Shown here: positions 1-7,233 of the stretch, piece after piece
How positions within the stretch are numbered: the stretch's first letter is position 1
Layout: each line of letters starts with the position of its first letter
DNA from: a virus
IMG/VR virus record: IMGVR_UViG_3300020165_000106
Location: 1 to 29,610 of that record
Strand: one strand, 5' to 3'
Length of the DNA: 29,610 bases
Position numbers and translations under genes: made by a program
The notes under the pieces: model-generated
Told to the model about the DNA's origin: nothing
Seen by the model: the letters and a program-made list of their open reading frames with translations, nothing else
The model's database searches: none

Positions 1-900
1 TTGATTTCTTATTTCTTCCACTTCCCAGATATTTCTTACATCTTCATCTGGTCTTACATATGCTTGTACTTTAGTGACGTTCAAAAATGTTCCTATTCCT
101 TTCTCTGTAACAGTTCCATTGCCATCTGTTATGTTTCTTAATTCAACTGGTTCTTTAAGATTTATTATGATTAGTCCGCCAACCTCATTGTATTGATCAA
201 AATAGTTGTCACTATATGTTGCGGCTGTACACCATTGTGTTCCTTGTCCCAAGTAACATGCGGCTTCTTCGTCCATTGGCCAATATGCTGTTCCAAATTC
301 ACTTTCGTAAATCTTTTTATAGCCGCCTGTAGGGAGTTCTTCTTTCTTTCCGTATTCTTCTTTGAAATACTGAACAGAGTTCATAAAGTTTTTTGCAGAT
401 GTATATTGAGCAATATCTCTGTATCTTTCTGGAAGTCTTTCTTTCATTTTTTTAAAATCATATAATGACTGACGTAATGTAGACTTGCCGTCTTCTACGT
501 TTGGAAATGCGTGGTAGTTATCAGAAAGAAACCATTTAAGAATATATTGTGTGTATCCTTTCTTTTCAGTAGGGTCATAATCTGCTAATGTTCCAATTAT
601 TCTGTTTACAATGGCACCTTTGTGTTCGTTATAAATTTCTGGAGTTAAGTTTTCATATTCTGTTGTGCTATGATTGGAAGTTACTGGTAAATTCTGATCT
701 AGTCGATGCTCACTATTCAATTGATCTAATGTACGAACTGCGATTGTTTCATAATCGTTCCCAACATCAGCATCACCTTTATAACCTGAATTAATTCGTT
801 CAGGTACCATTTTAAGTTTGTCTAGTATTTTTTGTCCGTACGTCTTTGCAAGGCTATCTAAAGCACCTCGGTATTCTACAATGAATTCATAATAACGCAT
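1..900 (-). CDS. Predicted internal head protein with capsid-targeting-like N-terminus and GTQWCTA motif (3' end outside window)
   Basis: This frame is open for 300 codons from ATG at 900 to the window edge, so the C-terminus is missing. The product begins MRYYEFIVEY. This closely resembles the short capsid-targeting peptide of T4 internal proteins, which ends in (I/L)-x-E and is cut by the prohead protease gp21; cleavage here would follow Glu9. The protein at 14324 has the same MRxxEFIxE start. Around residues 218-227 there is a GQGTQWCTAA motif, a hallmark I associate with large uncharacterised phage proteins, followed by a beta-rich GGLIIIN stretch. No enzymatic function can be assigned. 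A late-promoter box ends six bases before the ATG and there is no Shine-Dalgarno sequence. Packaging in the head and ejection into the host are inferred from the N-terminus only. The reading frame itself is certain. Confidence 0.8.
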   Translation of the reverse strand, partial: MRYYEFIVEYRGALDSLAKTYGQKILDKLKMVPERINSGYKGDADVGNDYETIAVRTLDQLNSEHRLDQNLPVTSNHSTTEYENLTPEIYNEHKGAIVNRIIGTLADYDPTEKKGYTQYILKWFLSDNYHAFPNVEDGKSTLRQSLYDFKKMKERLPERYRDIAQYTSAKNFMNSVQYFKEEYGKKEELPTGGYKKIYESEFGTAYWPMDEEAACYLGQGTQWCTAATYSDNYFDQYNEVGGLIIINLKEPVELRNITDGNGTVTEKGIGTFLNVTKVQAYVRPDEDVRNIWEVEEIRNQ

Positions 901-905
901 GTATG

Positions 906-913
906 TATTTAGT
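906..913 (-). promoter_or_regulatory. T4-type late promoter box, leaderless
   Basis: On the minus strand ACTAAATA is followed by five bases and then the ATG at 900. With T4 late-promoter geometry (box at -13 to -6), the first transcribed base is the A of that ATG. Confidence 0.6.
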
Positions 914-935
914 TAAATTTTTTTACCCAGAAAGA

Positions 936-963
936 TTGTAATTCCATAAGAATCAAGTATAAT
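936..963 (+). promoter_or_regulatory. Sigma70-type promoter of the tmRNA
   Basis: TTGTAA (936-941) and a perfect TATAAT (958-963) are separated by 16 bases. The predicted start is near 970, just upstream of the tmRNA precursor. It lacks the CCCAAAAGG spacer element seen at the 3783, 4141 and 5363 promoters. Confidence 0.65.
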
Positions 964-974
964 ACATCACATAA

Positions 975-1320
975 AACAAAGATTGTTTTTAGTGAAGGTA
1001 CTAGGTTCGGGACACCATATGATCGGTTATAAATTACCCGGTAATCATTTCCCTAGTATTTTCACTAAATACAATCTATCGTTGTATGAAGTGAAGTAAA
1101 AGGCACTTTGGACGCCGGTTCGACTCCGGCCACCTCCACCAATAAACAGCAGAGGGGGTGTCAGGGATTCGACAGAGTGATAAGTAACGGAGCAGACAAC
1201 GGGGTAGGCGATGACCCTAAATCAAGCAAACACTATAATTGACAACAATTATGAAATGGAAGATTACGCCTTAGCGGCCTAATCCCCCGAGGTTCAAGGT
1301 AACCTCGTCACCCAATACCC
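975..1320 (+). ncRNA. ssrA: Circularly permuted (two-piece type) tmRNA
   Basis: The tmRNA 3' part comes first. A T-arm (GCCGG, loop TTCGACT, CCGGC at 1114-1130) is followed by the acceptor strand CACCTCC (1131-1137) and an encoded ACCA ending at 1141. After a 12-base intervening segment (1142-1153), the 5' part starts with GGGGGTG at 1154. The two strands form a 7-bp acceptor stem with a G-U pair at the third position, the alanine identity element. GGATTCGAC follows. P2 can form between 1174-1179 and 1104-1109, and between 1184-1189 and 1080-1085. The resume codon is GCA at 1226 and the tag reads ANTIIDNNYEMEDYALAA, with stop TAA at 1280-1282. A CGAGGTT/AACCTCG hairpin follows. The role is rescue of stalled ribosomes and proteolysis tagging. 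The permuted form is typical of alphaproteobacteria. The outer ends of the mature pieces are not resolved; the precursor limits given are approximate. Confidence 0.93.
981..1076 (+). repeat. 25-bp imperfect stem-loop at the 5' end of the tmRNA precursor
   Basis: Bases 981-1005 pair with 1052-1076: 22 Watson-Crick pairs, two G-U pairs and one T-T mismatch. The loop holds a further palindrome (ATTACC-C-GGTAAT, 1033-1045). It lies directly upstream of the 3' strand of P2. It may be part of the acceptor-piece fold or a processing signal. Confidence 0.75.
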
Positions 1321-1321
1321 A

Positions 1322-1353
1322 GGAGGGGAAATTCGTTTCCCCTCCGCCTTTTT
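1322..1353 (+). terminator. Rho-independent terminator of the tmRNA
   Basis: GGAGGGGAAA and TTTCCCCTCC form a perfect 10-bp stem closed by a TTCG tetraloop, then GCCTTTTT. It ends two bases before the late promoter of the next gene, separating the two transcription units. Confidence 0.92.
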
Positions 1354-1354
1354 C

Positions 1355-1362
1355 GATAAATA
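1355..1362 (+). promoter_or_regulatory. T4-type late promoter box, leaderless
   Basis: GATAAATA ends at 1362. Five bases (CATCT) separate it from the ATG at 1368, so T4 spacing puts +1 on the A of the start codon. There is no Shine-Dalgarno sequence. Confidence 0.65.
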
Positions 1363-1367
1363 CATCT

Positions 1368-3161
1368 ATGAACATACTTGAATTAGAAAAATTTAAAATC
1401 GAAGATGCAATTAATTTCCATGATGAATACAATCCTTTGTTGTTTGATGGGGATAAATTAAAGCCTGTTATTAAAAGACAGTTAGATATTATCACTAATG
1501 ACTTTATTGAATACATGGGAATTCCTGATCTAGCAGTTGAAGATGTAATTATTACAGGTAGTAATGTTGCATATACATATACTCCACATTCAGATATTGA
1601 TTTACATTTACTTGTAGATTTTGCAAAACTACCTAATTCAGATGTTTACAAAGAATTATTCAATGCTAAGAAGTCTTTATACAATGATACTTACGAAATA
1701 ACTATCAGAGATATTCCTGTTGAATTGTATGTACAAGACACAGCACAAGCACATACTAGTTTAGGTGAATACAGTTTATACAAAGATGAGTTTACACGTA
1801 TTCCTACTAAGAAAAGAGCAAACTTAGATGAAATATCAGCAGAAGCAAAGTTTGAAAGATTAGAAGAACTTTGTATTGAAGGCTTAAAAACAAAAGATTT
1901 AGATAAAGTCAACGAAGTCTTATCAATTATCAAACGATATCGACAAGCAGGACTAGATACTAAGGGAGAGTTTGGTCCTGAAAACTTAGCATTTAAGGCT
2001 ATCAGATCAAAAGGATACTTTCAAGCATTGTTTGATTTACGTAACAAGTTAAGAGCCCAACAACTATCTATTGAAGAAGAACTGCTACGCAGAACATTTG
2101 AAGAGTCTATTGGTATCACTGAACAAGAAGTCGAACTATCAGAAGAAGGTGTTACTGAACAGTATGGCGAATACGGCGTAGGCATGTTAGCAAGACGATA
2201 TAATGTGAGCAGAAAAGAAATAGCAAAGCAAGTCGATTTAGGTGTGCGACTCGAAATGAGGCATAATTCTAAAGTCTCAGCAATTACTCCAGAACTTCGC
2301 AGAGAACAAGCCTCTGAAATAGCAAGAAACAATATTGCAAAAAGGTTAGACTACTATCAACATTATGACAAGCACATGCAAGAATCATTGCAATATGATT
2401 TAGATCAGGAGTATGATGAATATGGCATGCCAGACTACACTAAGTATCTAAATGCAATTAGTAGGATTGTCAGATACACAAAGAGTAAAGGGGAAATCAT
2501 CCAACGTCTTCTAAAACAATTTCCTAATATAGATAAAAGAGATGGGAAGATGCTCATACAGCGATGGGAAGTGGTAAAGTCGCATAGTAAGAAAGATAAA
2601 GAAAGTTTGGTATCAGAAGAAAAGCAATATGCTTTATACGTTGATGGCAATCCATTAGTTAGAGACTCTAGTCGAACAGAAATAGAAAAACATATAGCAT
2701 TTTTAAAATCTAAGGGTCACAAAGGTAAGTTTGATATTAGATATGTAGACTTCTCTCCTAAAAGAACATCAACAACGATCGGTGAAGCATCAGATGAATC
2801 TGATTGGTCAGATGAAGATTTGAAAAATCTAAGTCTGGAAATGCAGAAGATGGCAAAAGAAATGAAACGAGAGTTAAGACTCGCAAAAAGAAGAGCCAAA
2901 TACCATGGTGTTGACCCTGATACTTATATGGGCTTAGATGAAGCATCAGGATATATTCCAAGTGAAGCACAAAAGAATGATCCAAGATTTTCTTATGCAT
3001 TAACTAAAGATGTAAGACCAGACACAATGAAGAAAGGCGCAAAAGCAATGGGACTTGGTGATATTGCACGTGACGGTCGTCCACCACTTCTAAGACCAGG
3101 AAAGGCTACAACAAAGAAAAAATCTAATCCTAACAAAGACTTTGGTAAAGGCATATACTAA
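1368..3161 (+). CDS. Large late protein with N-terminal nucleotidyltransferase-fold domain
   Basis: 597 residues. The N-terminal part carries a nucleotidyltransferase signature: GSN at 64-66, then SDIDLH with acidic residues at 76 and 78, and a plausible third carboxylate near Glu119 (IPVELYV). This is the GS...DxD pattern of the Pol-beta/MNT superfamily, which transfers a nucleotide or is an inactive scaffold. The middle (about 240-420) is charged and helical. The last 100 residues contain SGYIPSEAQKNDPRFSYAL and a basic end, a tail style I associate with large structural or packaged proteins of marine T4-like phages. The gene has its own leaderless late promoter and is followed three bases later by the next gene. 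The NTase substrate is unknown. Late expression suggests a virion-associated or late regulatory role, which is inference. Confidence 0.85.
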   Translation: MNILELEKFKIEDAINFHDEYNPLLFDGDKLKPVIKRQLDIITNDFIEYMGIPDLAVEDVIITGSNVAYTYTPHSDIDLHLLVDFAKLPNSDVYKELFNAKKSLYNDTYEITIRDIPVELYVQDTAQAHTSLGEYSLYKDEFTRIPTKKRANLDEISAEAKFERLEELCIEGLKTKDLDKVNEVLSIIKRYRQAGLDTKGEFGPENLAFKAIRSKGYFQALFDLRNKLRAQQLSIEEELLRRTFEESIGITEQEVELSEEGVTEQYGEYGVGMLARRYNVSRKEIAKQVDLGVRLEMRHNSKVSAITPELRREQASEIARNNIAKRLDYYQHYDKHMQESLQYDLDQEYDEYGMPDYTKYLNAISRIVRYTKSKGEIIQRLLKQFPNIDKRDGKMLIQRWEVVKSHSKKDKESLVSEEKQYALYVDGNPLVRDSSRTEIEKHIAFLKSKGHKGKFDIRYVDFSPKRTSTTIGEASDESDWSDEDLKNLSLEMQKMAKEMKRELRLAKRRAKYHGVDPDTYMGLDEASGYIPSEAQKNDPRFSYALTKDVRPDTMKKGAKAMGLGDIARDGRPPLLRPGKATTKKKSNPNKDFGKGIY

Positions 3162-3164
3162 ACA

Positions 3165-3779
3165 GTGGATGATCACAAGCATTTTTTTGTTGATAATTTC
3201 TTAGATGTTGATCTATTAAATAAAACAACATTAGAAAAAAATGAATTGCCTTCTGATGAAACATTGCCTATTAAGTGTGGCTATCTAATAAACTCAGATG
3301 GTAGTTTAGAAGAAGATAGAAAAAACCCTACTCTATATAATCGATACCATGACAATTCAATTGTTAAGAGTCTACTCCCTGAGTCTACTGGAGAGTTAAT
3401 TGATCTTATACAATCGCAACTGCAATCTCATTTATCTAATCCAACTGTGTATAATCTTAAAGTATTGACAAACAATGTTATGGACAAGACACACACATGG
3501 GGAAGATGGCACAAAGATTTTAATCCTATAGAAGGTTATGATGATCTTACTAATCTTTGGTTGTCATTCTACACAATAAGCGGAGATGAGGTTAACTCAG
3601 AATTTCAAATATCACCCACAGAAGAATGGCCAGACATATGGAAGAGAGGCAGAAAAGAAGTCTTATCAAACAATAGACTTTTATGTCATAATATGAATAT
3701 GGGCCATCAATATCATCAGCATGACAAAAATGATGTAGTTATAGTGTACATTCGTTGGTACGATAATATTATCAAATAA
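3165..3779 (+). CDS. Unknown protein, possibly 2OG-Fe(II) oxygenase-like
   Basis: 204 residues from a GTG start three bases after the preceding stop; no better ATG lies near. Residues 114-119 read RWHKDF, an H-x-D pair (116, 118). Near the end there is GHQYHQHD (180-187), then a beta strand VVIVYIRW with Arg197. The H-x-D...H...R order and a tryptophan-rich middle strand (NLWLSFYTISGDE) resemble double-stranded beta-helix 2-oxoglutarate/Fe(II) oxygenases, which are frequent in marine T4-like phages. The match is weak and the fold could be something else. It is probably co-transcribed with the nucleotidyltransferase-domain gene. Confidence 0.7.
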   Translation: MDDHKHFFVDNFLDVDLLNKTTLEKNELPSDETLPIKCGYLINSDGSLEEDRKNPTLYNRYHDNSIVKSLLPESTGELIDLIQSQLQSHLSNPTVYNLKVLTNNVMDKTHTWGRWHKDFNPIEGYDDLTNLWLSFYTISGDEVNSEFQISPTEEWPDIWKRGRKEVLSNNRLLCHNMNMGHQYHQHDKNDVVIVYIRWYDNIIK

Positions 3780-3782
3780 TAC

Positions 3783-3811
3783 TTGACATTACTCCCAAAA
3801 GGTCTTATAAT
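3783..3811 (+). promoter_or_regulatory. Composite sigma70 promoter with CCCAAAAGG spacer box (copy 1)
   Basis: TTGACA (3783-3788), 17-base spacer, TATAAT (3806-3811). Within the spacer CCCAAAAGG lies 5 bases after -35 and 3 bases before -10. The ATG at 3819 is seven to eight bases past the -10, so the transcript would be leaderless or nearly so. Confidence 0.85.
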
Positions 3812-3818
3812 TACGGGT

Positions 3819-4091
3819 ATGACTGAGAAATTCTCTAATGCAGTAGAAGCCCGTAAATACTTGGACTCTCTACTAAAGCAAATAAAAACCGTTTCGTTCA
3901 ATGCTGACATCAGGCAGATATGGACCAACGTGAATGCGATGGTCGATGAACTGTCAACTATAGAAGTCAGATGCAGACAACGTAATAATTGGAATGCCGC
4001 TGACATATATAGAGCAGAAATGCAAGAAAATTGTAATCTAATAGAGAAATATATCTTAATGCTAACCCTTATGGAGCCAGAAGGTGACTAA
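3819..4091 (+). CDS. Small helical protein, promoter shared with the AAA+/VWA pair
   Basis: 90 residues, MTEKFSNAVE to MEPEGD. I chose ATG 3819 because the upstream in-frame TTG at 3783 is the -35 hexamer of the promoter and cannot be translated from this transcript. The protein is predicted to be mostly helical, with two Cys (in VRCRQR and QENCNL) and no recognisable motif. It has the same composite promoter as the next two genes, which suggests it belongs to the same regulon and perhaps acts with the ATPase and VWA protein; that link is inferred from promoter sharing alone. A start codon at or one base after the predicted +1 implies a leaderless mRNA. Confidence 0.75.
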   Translation: MTEKFSNAVEARKYLDSLLKQIKTVSFNADIRQIWTNVNAMVDELSTIEVRCRQRNNWNAADIYRAEMQENCNLIEKYILMLTLMEPEGD

Positions 4092-4140
4092 GTTGTTGAT
4101 TCATATAGGCAAAATAATTCAAATTAATTTGCGAAAAGGC

Positions 4141-4169
4141 TTGACATCAGACCCAAAAGGCTTTATAAT
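4141..4169 (+). promoter_or_regulatory. Composite sigma70 promoter with CCCAAAAGG spacer box (copy 2)
   Basis: TTGACA (4141-4146), 17-base spacer containing CCCAAAAGG in the same register as at 3783, TATAAT (4164-4169). It drives the AAA+ gene; a GGAG Shine-Dalgarno sequence precedes that ATG. Confidence 0.9.
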
Positions 4170-4202
4170 ATACATATATTCAATAAAACAACGGAGTTAA
4201 AA

Positions 4203-5300
4203 ATGTCTCAATTAACTGATAATCTGACTGTAACATCAGTCCAAACTAAGAAAGCACTTGTAAAAGCATTTGCTAAAAAACGTCCTGCTTTTCTATGGGG
4301 TCCTCCCGGAATCGGCAAATCTGAACTCGTAGCAGAAATCTGCAACGAAATGGGCGGTCATATGATTGACTTAAGAATGGCTCAGATGGAACCTACTGAT
4401 ATTCGTGGTATCCCCTTCTTCAACAAAGATTTAGGTGTTATGGATTGGGCACCCCCAATCGAACTTCCTTCTGAGGAACTTGCTAGTCAATATCCTATCG
4501 TAGTTCTTTTCTTAGATGAAATGAACTCAGCAATGCCAGCAGTACAAGCGGCAGGCTATCAACTGATACTAAATGGTCGTGTAGGCAAATATGTTCTTCC
4601 TGAGAATGTTGTCATTGTTGCGGCAGGTAACAGAGATTCAGATAAAGGTGTTACTTACAGAATGCCGATGCCGTTAGCAAACAGATTTCTTCACTTAGAA
4701 ATGCGTCCTGACTTTGCTTCTTGGCAGAACTGGGCTGTTCTGAATGGCATTCACCAAGATGTAATTGGTTACTTGTCATTCGCAAAACAAGACTTGTATG
4801 ACTTTGATGCTAAATCTTCTAGCAGAGCATTTGCTACTCCTAGAACTTGGACATTCGTTAGTCAACTACTTGAAGAAGATGATTGCGATGCTGATACACT
4901 CTACAATCTTGTAGCAGGTACAGTTGGTGAGGGACTTGCAACTAAGTTCATGGCACATCGTAAGATTGCTAGTAAAATGCCTAACCCATCTGATATCTTA
5001 TCAGGTAAGGTTAAGGACTTAGATGTTACAGAAATCTCTGCAATGTATTCTTTGACTATCTCAATGTGCTATGAACTTAAAGAGGCACTTAATACTGATA
5101 AAGTAGAATCTAAGAAGTTCCACGAAATGTGCGATAACTTCTTCGGCTACATCATGGCTAACTTTGAAACAGAGTTAGTGGTCATGGGTGCGAAAGTTGC
5201 ACTTAAAACTTACAAACTTCCGATCGAACCTTCTCAGTTGAAAAACTTTGATGACTTTCACAAACGATACGGTAAGTACATTGTTGAGGCAGGCAACTAA
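4203..5300 (+). CDS. MoxR-type AAA+ ATPase
   Basis: 365 residues. Walker A is GPPGIGKS (33-40), Walker B LFLDEMN (102-108), sensor-1 region AAGNRDSD (140-147) and an arginine-finger candidate in ANRF (159-162). This layout is that of MoxR/AAA_5 ATPases, which form hexamers and work with VWA-domain partners to remodel or activate target proteins. The C-terminal third is helical. The next gene encodes a VWA protein with a metallopeptidase domain, the typical MoxR partner. Each gene has its own copy of the same promoter, and a terminator separates them. A GGAG ribosome site precedes ATG 4203. The assignment to the family is firm; the substrate is unknown. Phage roles could be virion maturation or host takeover. 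Confidence 0.93.
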   Translation: MSQLTDNLTVTSVQTKKALVKAFAKKRPAFLWGPPGIGKSELVAEICNEMGGHMIDLRMAQMEPTDIRGIPFFNKDLGVMDWAPPIELPSEELASQYPIVVLFLDEMNSAMPAVQAAGYQLILNGRVGKYVLPENVVIVAAGNRDSDKGVTYRMPMPLANRFLHLEMRPDFASWQNWAVLNGIHQDVIGYLSFAKQDLYDFDAKSSSRAFATPRTWTFVSQLLEEDDCDADTLYNLVAGTVGEGLATKFMAHRKIASKMPNPSDILSGKVKDLDVTEISAMYSLTISMCYELKEALNTDKVESKKFHEMCDNFFGYIMANFETELVVMGAKVALKTYKLPIEPSQLKNFDDFHKRYGKYIVEAGN

Positions 5301-5312
5301 AATTGCTGGCCT

Positions 5313-5360
5313 GGAAGAGTGTAAGGTCCGAGACATTCCTTACACTTTTCCGAACTTTTT
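5313..5360 (+). terminator. Rho-independent terminator after the AAA+ gene
   Basis: GGAAGAGTGTAAGG (5313-5326) pairs with CCTTACACTTTTCC (5338-5351), 14 pairs including one G-U, loop of 11, then GAACTTTTT. The following promoter begins three bases later. Confidence 0.88.
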
Positions 5361-5362
5361 AC

Positions 5363-5391
5363 TTGACATGTCTCCCAAAAGGTAGTATAAT
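5363..5391 (+). promoter_or_regulatory. Composite sigma70 promoter with CCCAAAAGG spacer box (copy 3)
   Basis: TTGACA (5363-5368), 17-base spacer with CCCAAAAGG in the same register, TATAAT (5386-5391). It drives the VWA-metallopeptidase gene. Confidence 0.9.
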
Positions 5392-5396
5392 AGACT

Positions 5397-5404
5397 TATA
5401 AATA
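5397..5404 (+). promoter_or_regulatory. Perfect T4 late promoter box
   Basis: TATAAATA matches the T4 consensus exactly. It predicts +1 at 5410, 12 bases before the ATG at 5422. Together with the sigma70 promoter just upstream it would give both early and late expression. Confidence 0.6.
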
Positions 5405-5421
5405 CTTAAGAGTACTGACAC

Positions 5422-6729
5422 ATGACAAAAAACACTTCAACAACTAATAACGACAAAGAGAACAAACTGGCTCATCTAGTCGGTCCTACTGACCCTCAGA
5501 TAGATAATCAAGCACGTGAACGTTTAATCACTGCTCGTATCGGTCTTCTACTTCGTCATTCATTCTTTGGTAATCTTGCAACTAGACTTGAACTAGTTAA
5601 TGCTGATGAATGGTGTCCTACTGCCGCAACTGATGGCAAAAGATTCTACTACAATGCACGTTTCATTATGATGTTGCGTAAGAAAGAGGTAGAGTTTCTT
5701 GTAGGACATGAAGTGTTACACGTAGTATATGATCACATGGATCGTAGAGGTGACAGAGATCCTCAACTTTGGAACATTGCAGATGATTACTGTGTCAATG
5801 CTGACTTGAAACGACATAATGTTGGTGAATTTATTACGACTGTACCATGCTTGTATAATTACAAATATGAAAACATGCCAGCAGAACAAGTATATGATGA
5901 CCTTTACGAAAATGCAGAATTCATTGATGTTGATCAACTGTTAGAACAAATGCTAGACGAACATATGGATGGCGATGGTGAAGGTGAAGGTGCTGGAGGC
6001 GATGAAGACGGTGCAGGTGATAAAGAAGGAAAAGGTCCTGTCAAAATGTCTCAAGCAGAAAAAGATGAACTCAAGCAAGAAATCAAGGAAGCAATTCTTT
6101 CAGCCGCAGAAGGTGTAGAGGCAGGTAACTTGCCAAAAGGTGTTGAGAGGATGATCAAAGATATGACTGCTCCTGTTATGGACTGGAATGAGTTGATTCA
6201 ATCAAATGTCACATCTTCATTTAGCAATGACTATTCATTTATGAAGCCTAATCGTAGAGGTTGGCATATGGATGCAATCTTACCTGGTATGACTCCTGGT
6301 GAAGAAATCGAGGCAGATGTCTTTATCGATCTATCAGGCTCTATCGGTTACGAACAAGGTTCTACGTTCTTATCAGAAGTAGGAGGCATGATGTCTCAAT
6401 TCGATGGTTACAAATTACGTGTCCATTGTTTTGATACAGCAGTCTACAACACCAAAGAATACTCAAGTGATAACATGGAAGATATCGAGCAGTATGAAAT
6501 GTATGGCGGTGGCGGTACTGACTTTGATTGTATTTTCAATCATCTTAAAGAAGAAGGTCGAGTGCCAAAACTTCTCATAGTATTCACAGATGGTTATCCT
6601 TTCGGCTCTTGGGGAGACGAGGACTATTGTGATACAACTTGGATCATTCATGGTGATCCTAATCCGAATCCCCCTTTCGGTACGTTTGCTCTTTATGAAG
6701 ATCATAAGAACAAGGCAAGGGCCGCTTGA
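5422..6729 (+). CDS. Zincin metallopeptidase-VWA fusion protein (DUF2201 type), partner of the MoxR ATPase
   Basis: 435 residues. The N-terminal domain contains HEVLH at 96-100, the HExxH zinc-peptidase motif, followed by VVYDHM. Residues about 182-210 form a Gly/Asp/Glu-rich linker. The C-terminal VWA domain has an intact MIDAS: DLSGS (303-307), Thr366 in GGTDF, and Asp390 in VFTDGYP. The combination matches the DUF2201_N putative metallopeptidase plus DUF2201 VWA-like architecture, which in bacteria is encoded beside MoxR ATPases. Metal-dependent proteolysis triggered by ATPase remodelling is a reasonable model but unproven. No strong Shine-Dalgarno sequence is seen (AAGAG nine bases upstream). 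The TGA stop overlaps the TTG start of the next gene. Confidence 0.92.
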   Translation: MTKNTSTTNNDKENKLAHLVGPTDPQIDNQARERLITARIGLLLRHSFFGNLATRLELVNADEWCPTAATDGKRFYYNARFIMMLRKKEVEFLVGHEVLHVVYDHMDRRGDRDPQLWNIADDYCVNADLKRHNVGEFITTVPCLYNYKYENMPAEQVYDDLYENAEFIDVDQLLEQMLDEHMDGDGEGEGAGGDEDGAGDKEGKGPVKMSQAEKDELKQEIKEAILSAAEGVEAGNLPKGVERMIKDMTAPVMDWNELIQSNVTSSFSNDYSFMKPNRRGWHMDAILPGMTPGEEIEADVFIDLSGSIGYEQGSTFLSEVGGMMSQFDGYKLRVHCFDTAVYNTKEYSSDNMEDIEQYEMYGGGGTDFDCIFNHLKEEGRVPKLLIVFTDGYPFGSWGDEDYCDTTWIIHGDPNPNPPFGTFALYEDHKNKARAA

Positions 6730-7028
6730 GCAAAGACGAATTAGAACCTCACAGACCTGCTTCGGCAGGTCCAAAGGATAAGTTTATCTATGAAACTCCA
6801 GATGGTGGCAATACAGTGTATGCAAGACCATTTGGTGTGCATGAACTAGCACAAAGAAAAAAAGTTTATGAGAACCCGGAGATGCTAAAAGAGAAAGCCT
6901 TCTTTGAACGTTGGCATATGTATAGAGATATACTTGAAGCATCAGAAGATAACCCTGCTCTCACCAAGTTACTAGAACAAGTTGAGATCATATATAATTT
7001 AAGTAATGAAGAAAGAAGAAATAGTTGA
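6726..7028 (+). CDS. Small unknown protein
   Basis: 100 residues from a TTG start that overlaps the TGA of the VWA gene, with GGG shortly upstream; this coupling is why TTG is preferred, since the first in-frame ATG lies deep in the protein. The product is charged, with GGNTVYARPFGVHELAQRKKVY near the middle and a helical C-terminal half. No family is recognised. The position suggests translation coupled to the zincin-VWA protein. Confidence 0.7.
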   Translation: MSKDELEPHRPASAGPKDKFIYETPDGGNTVYARPFGVHELAQRKKVYENPEMLKEKAFFERWHMYRDILEASEDNPALTKLLEQVEIIYNLSNEERRNS

Positions 7029-7233
7029 ACTGATAACTAAATTAAAATCAGATGAAGATAAACATGGTAAGATTGAAGCCATTGTTTACGATGTTAACGG
7101 TGGTATGTTTACTACTGATTCAATCAGATTAGATATGGATGGAGGTAGATTGATAATCAGTCAAATAAACTCTCCTTCATATGATAGTAACAAAAAGAAT
7201 TGGCAACAAGAATTGGAGTTTGCACGTAAATGA
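7006..7233 (+). CDS. Small unknown protein
   Basis: 75 residues, overlapping the preceding gene by 23 bases. It starts MKKEEIVELITKLK (helix) and continues with alternating strands (IEAIVYDVNGGMF, GGRLIISQI). No motif is recognised. It overlaps the next gene by an ATGA junction. Confidence 0.65.
   Translation: MKKEEIVELITKLKSDEDKHGKIEAIVYDVNGGMFTTDSIRLDMDGGRLIISQINSPSYDSNKKNWQQELEFARK

Noticed and set aside
193-794. Plus-strand open frames at 193-465 and 588-794
   Set aside because: They are shadows of the minus-strand 1-900 gene, which has a full coherent protein, a capsid-targeting-like start and a promoter.
1114-1141. tRNA gene suggested by the T-arm and CCA end
   Set aside because: No D- or anticodon arm lies upstream; the arm belongs to the permuted tmRNA.
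1271-1516. Minus-strand frame across the tmRNA terminator
   Set aside because: It crosses the tmRNA end, the terminator and the start of the nucleotidyltransferase-domain gene and has no supporting signals.
3783-3818. N-terminal extension of the 90-residue protein from TTG 3783
   Set aside because: That TTG is the -35 hexamer of a perfect promoter; transcripts start near 3818, so the extension cannot be translated from it.
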